Assembly (NCBI GenBank): GCA_963575745.1
Contig: CAUYUJ010018059.1
Coordinates: 527,501-591,500 of the forward strand
DNA length: 64,000 nucleotides
Direction: 5' to 3'
Source of the DNA: Prorocentrum cordatum
Lineage: Eukaryota > Sar > Dinophyceae > Prorocentrales > Prorocentraceae
Made by a program: the position numbers and the translations under genes. The notes beneath the pieces were generated by a model. It was not told the DNA's origin, did no database searches, and was given only the letters and a program-made list of their open reading frames with translations. Shown piece after piece: positions 60,061 through 64,000 of this stretch (position 1 is its first letter; each line of letters starts with the position of its first letter).

Positions 60061-60419
60061 CGCAACACATGTTGCACCGCATAGATTGCACCACCTAGAT
60101 TGAATGCCAAGTGTTGCACAACATATTGCACCACCTACATGCCACAAGGGATATTTGAAACACGTAGATTGCACAACCTAGATTGCACCACACAGATTGC
60201 ACCACGTCGATTGTACAGCGCATATAGCGCACAACATCGATTGCACCACAAACAGGTTGCACAGTCTAGATTGCACAACATAAAGTGCACACCATATATT
60301 CTCACCACCTAGCTTGCATCATACAGAGCGCTCCACATACATTGCACACTATATATGTATGTGTAGACATTGCACAACATGAACGGCTAGAAGCAAACTG
60401 GTTGATTTCCACACTGGCT

Positions 60420-60725
60420 GAGTTCTATCGAACTCTGTCTATATGTATACATGTATATATAGATATAGATATATACATATGTATATATATATGAATATAT
60501 ACGCAGATCAGCTGATACCCCAAGCAGTGCCCGCACTTAGGGATGTTTCACGTCTTTCCCAAGGAACATGGACTGCCTGCCGTCGGTCTGGCGGCTATGT
60601 GCGCCGCCCGTCTTCGGTCTTGTGGTTATCTAGTCGCCGTCGCCGCCCCGTAGTTTTGGGCCTGCCCGCTGGTCTGGAGGCTGTGTGATCGCCGTCGACG
60701 CCCCGTCGCCGTCTGGGCTTTGAGT
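60420..60725. repeat. TA-rich patch and 75-bp minisatellite, copy 4
   Basis: atatatagatatagatatat at 60450-60500, then agcagtgcccgcacttaggg and about two units with gtcggtctggcggctatgtg. Confidence 0.75.
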
Positions 60726-60900
60726 TGCTGTGTATTTCATTCCATTGAATTGTGTTGCTTTCGTTGTGTTGCACTGATTGGCATTGCTTTGCATTGCCCT
60801 TGATGGTTTTACATTGTATTGCTGTGTCTTGCTTTGCCTTGGTTGGCCTTGCGTTGCACTGCTCCTCATTGCTTCGCAATGCAATACACTGCTTGGCAGG
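60726..60900. repeat. TTGCATTG-type degenerate minisatellite
   Basis: ttgctttgcattgcc, ttgtattgctgtg and similar words; probably a variant of the TTGCACC clusters. Confidence 0.6.
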
Positions 60901-61010
60901 CGATGCGTTGCTTTGCGCCACATACATTGCACCACCTGGCTTGCACCACCTCGATTGCACCACACGGATTGCACAACCTAGGTTGCACCCCATATGTTAC
61001 AAGAAATCAT

Positions 61011-61758
61011 TGTCTAGGGGCCCATGTTGGCGAACACATATGTCTGCGACAGCCACTCTATTTCTAACTCCCTCGCATTAGATCTCGTCCTCTCTGGTGC
61101 ATCGCACATTCCGTGTCGTGCCCCTGTGGCGGCTGGCCAGCCGGCGGACGGACGACGCCTGGACGAAGACGACATTGCGTTGCTGCGGTCGCTGCTGGGG
61201 CAGAGCAGGGGGGGCAAGGGAACTAGGCTGAGGTGGGCGGGGGGAGTCAGCTTTTGTTAGCCTCAGGTCACGTCTTGGGGCACCCCGAGCCCTCCTCGTG
61301 GCCCTCTTGGGGCCCTTGTGGGTTTTTCTTCGGAGCAATCTTGGTGCGCCTCCTGAGGCCCTCCTGTGCCCACTGAAGACTCGGCCGGGCGAAGCTCGGC
61401 CAGCCTGAACTCAGCCAGCTGACCTCGGCCAGGCTGAGCTTGGCCTGGGCCGAAGTCAGCTCTGCCGATCTCCGCTGGCCGAGCTCCGCCTGGCCGAGGT
61501 GCCCCGGGCCGCCTTTTTATGGCGTCCCTCCCTCCTGCTGCGCCTCTCGCGCCCTTCCCGAGGTGTTAGTCGCCGTGGGCGCCTGGGCACTCCTCACGAT
61601 GGCCGCGCCCGCCGCCGCCCTCCCCTCGCCGCCCGTGCAAGCGCTCCGCTCGGCGGGCCGTGGTCCGAGCATCCGCCGCGGGTGCTCGCGCCACCGCGGG
61701 CCCCCTGAGCAGGGCATGGACACATGGGGTGCATCGAAGAAGAACACTGAGAATAACA
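61011..61758. other. Non-coding stretch, no gene recognised
   Basis: About 750 bp with a short run of ggccgagctcggcc-like words (61385-61505). Frames open on both strands carry no domain. Confidence 0.5.
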
Positions 61759-61910
61759 AACAGACAAAGAAGAATAATAAGAATAAGCGCATCATGAATC
61801 ATGATAATATTGCATAAAACATCATGAATCATAATAATAGTGCATACAACAGACAAAGAAGAATAATAAGGGCATCATGAATCATAGCAATATTGCACAA
61901 AACAGCAATG
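61759..61910. repeat. AT-rich direct repeats CATCATGAATCATAATAAT
   Basis: catcatgaatcat followed by a(t)aatattgcat-like sequence occurs three times (61790, 61822, 61873), and cagacaaagaagaataataag occurs twice (61760, 61850). This low-GC island stands out from its surroundings. Confidence 0.85.
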
Positions 61911-64000
61911 GTTGGAGGTCAGCGCGGACTTCCTGGATCGGCGCGGGGCCCTCGTGGCGGCGCCGCCCCTGGCGCTCTCCGCGCACCGGGGAGCGGGCCC
62001 CGGTGCCGATCCGCGAACTCCACGCGGACCTCCGAAGGCGTGTGCTGATGCTGGTTTGAGCCCCTTTGAGCCGGGGGGCCCTCGGTCGCACCCTGCCGTC
62101 GTTGCGTCGCGGGCGCACCTGGGACCTGGAGCGAGGGAGGGCTCACCGTGTGTGCTGACTTTTCCAGGAGGCAGCAGCCGCACACCGCCGCCGTACAAAC
62201 TCTGGACAGGATGGCGTATGTCGTCGGGAATCCTGGCTCAGTGTGTCGCGCCGCCAGTTCTGGCCCACCGCTCCTCGGCGCGACGTGCTGTCCACTCTCC
62301 CATTCCCAAGCGTCCAGTTTTCCGAGCCTCCCGCCCCGCGGAGCAAGCGACACGCTACTCAGTCGCAAGGCATAGCGTGTCGTTGGGGCCGCCGCGGCGA
62401 CAAGCCATCCCTGAGTTCCCGATCCTAGACCCTCCTGGTCGAGGCCAGAAAGATCGAACGAACGCAAGCCTTGCGCCGAACGGCGCGCGAGCAGGGTTAA
62501 GTACAAGATCATTAGTGCAGAACTGCAGCACTACTTGCATCCGGCTCCTCTTCTCCACTGATGACTCCCACGAGGCAGCTGTTCTGTCGCCCCGAAAGAA
62601 GAATGCAGACACGGCCTCCCAGGAACCAGCCACGGGCAGACAATTGCGCATGACCATGTTGCTCCAAGATTGTCTTGGGTCTTGGGCAACCTCGCTTGCG
62701 TGGCCCTGATGGGGGGGGGCGAGGCCAGAGGTGGTTGTGTCCTGGACGGCCCTGGGCATACACGGCGGTGTTGTACAGCTGTCTTCTGCGCACGGTCCGC
62801 ACGCCTCGAGTTGGTTCGGCCCGGCTCGGGCGCACTCGGCACGGTTGAGCTCGGCTCGTGACCGTCGTTCTGTCGGTGGCTCGCGCACCTTGCCCACAGA
62901 ACGTCTGCGCCTGAGTCAGATCGCATCGTTCTCGGCAGCCTTCGCATGTTCGAGTTAGTCAGCCCCATCTCGACACAGCATATTTACAGGGCTCGGCCCT
63001 GTGCCGCCAGCCCCCCCCTGCGCTCTGATGGCCTGCGCGGCTGGGCCGATGTGGTTGGTTGATGGGTTGATCGGTTAGTATGCTGGCAAAGGGATGGCTG
63101 GCTTGCTACCTGGATGGACTCTTAGCAGTTGAGCTAGTAGCTAGGTTGATGGGTTGGTTCGCAGGCTCGGTTGCTGGTTGGAAAATTGGCCCGGTTGCTC
63201 GCGACTCCGACGAGCTGATCTGTTGTTTCCAGAAGAGATCGCAGCTTTTTGAGCCCAGACCCCAGAACATCAAAAACGGATCGTGGCCTTGGGAGCGCGG
63301 GCCCATAGCTGTTTTTTTCAGCCGTCAAGCCAGGCTTCCCCGCTGGGCAGCGCCCTGTCCAAGGCGCTGACGCCGACGCCGTCGTCGCGCTTACGCCTTC
63401 GGTGGCGCGCGTTTCCGCCGCTCCGCCGCCCTGCGTCGACGTCGACTGCGGCTCTTCCGCCGCCGCTTCGCGCCGACGCCGACGCCGCTCCCGCTGCTCT
63501 CCGGGTCGCCGCCGCCGACGCCGTCGGCGCCGCCGCTCAGAACACGCCCAGTGGACTTGCCAAGGGGTTGACCAGATCTTCGAGGCGAGCCTGGCCGCGG
63601 CGACGATGGGCCTCCCACAGGCCCCCAGCCAGTCGGCAGAAGAGCTGCCTGACGAACAGCTCCCCGTTTCGGTCTCTCGCCGCTTGCGCTTGAGAGGGGC
63701 GCGCGCCGGCGCGCGCGCGCCCTGGCGGCTCCGGGCCACGGCCCGTGGCCGCCACTGCACCTTTGCCCGTCGCCCTCGCGACCGCTGACCCCCGCCCTGC
63801 AGGTGAAAGCCCTCGCCTCCCCCCCGCCGGCCCTCGGCAGCGCCCTGCCGCCGTCGTCCTCGCCGTCGCCGCCCCCGTCGCGGGAGGCCCACGCCGCGCT
63901 CCACCCTGGCGGCTCCGGGTGCGCGGTCGCGCGCGCGCCCGCGCGAGCGGCCGCTCCCCGCTCGCCGGCCGGCGCCCCTCGGCGCCCCTCGGCGCCTCCT
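61911..64000. other. GC-rich end of window, no gene recognised
   Basis: About 2.1 kb. Contains GGTTGATGGGTTGGTT words at 63050-63200 (similar to 44200-44300) and (GCC/CGC)n-rich sequence from 63370 on. Overlapping Arg/Pro/Ala-rich frames on both strands have no recognisable domain. Confidence 0.5.

Larger units (their letters stand above)
58800..60350. repeat. TTGCACCACATAGA minisatellite clusters with (TA)n
   Basis: Units of 16-20 bp such as gattgcaccacctagattgc occur at 58830-58930, 59170-59355, 59620-59840 and 60060-60350. They also occur at 60900-61010, 55560-55690, 50480-50640 and, as the complement, at 18945-19060 and 25915-26060. (TA)n tracts at 59030-59045 and 59088-59114 lie inside. 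No coding evidence. Confidence 0.85.

Overview
This window looks like nuclear DNA of a dinoflagellate alga. I infer this from the combination of very GC-rich coding sequence, long intron-poor reading frames, heavy loads of simple repeats (CTC, GAC, GAT/CAT, GGA, TA, CT) and minisatellites, and two retroelements of kinds that I recall as common in dinoflagellates. I cannot name the species. No bacterial operons, rRNA, tRNA or CRISPR were seen. Most of the 64 kb is repeat and intergenic sequence; only three blocks carry convincing protein-coding capacity.

Block 1 (about 4.74-11.70 kb) is a nearly complete non-LTR (LINE-type) retrotransposon on the + strand. Its ORF1 has a RanBP2-like zinc finger and a coiled coil. 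Its ORF2 has an apurinic-type endonuclease, a reverse transcriptase, a zinc knuckle and an RNase H. The element is bracketed by (CTC)n tracts that share the same CGTATTCC interruption.

Block 2 (19101-25874) is the most interesting object. It is a tyrosine-recombinase (YR) retrotransposon with perfect Ngaro/PAT-style split direct repeats (A1 ... B1-A2-B2; the two B copies are identical over 184 bp). It carries a small membrane-type ORF, a gag-like ORF, RT plus RNase H (motif C reads VDN instead of xDD), a DCM-like (C5-cytosine) methyltransferase module and a tyrosine recombinase. It sits inside a (TA)n tract within a GTGCAAT-type minisatellite.

Block 3 (37439-40204) is the one likely host gene, a six-transmembrane TRP/polycystin-like cation channel. 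A probable 190-bp intron flanked by 18-bp direct repeats lies just upstream, and an inverted-repeat (MITE-like) sequence is embedded in its C-terminal reading frame.

The rest is layered repeats: a 101/102-bp satellite (1.9-3.4 kb); an 89/90-bp satellite present twice in opposite orientation (13.0-13.6 kb and 53.0-54.2 kb); a fold-back element (12.0-12.2 kb); a 4.1-kb array of about 98-bp units (28.4-32.5 kb); a family built on 'CTTGGAGGCCTCTTGGG' with units of about 370 bp at several places; a macrosatellite of about 1.3 kb (50.6-58.3 kb) into one unit of which the 90-bp satellite cassette appears to have inserted; and GTGCAC/TTGCACC and roughly 75-bp minisatellites near 15.8-17.3 and 58.8-60.7 kb. 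A decayed LINE 3' end (zinc knuckle plus RNase H) lies at 46.8-48.0 kb. The 61-64 kb end shows no recognisable gene.
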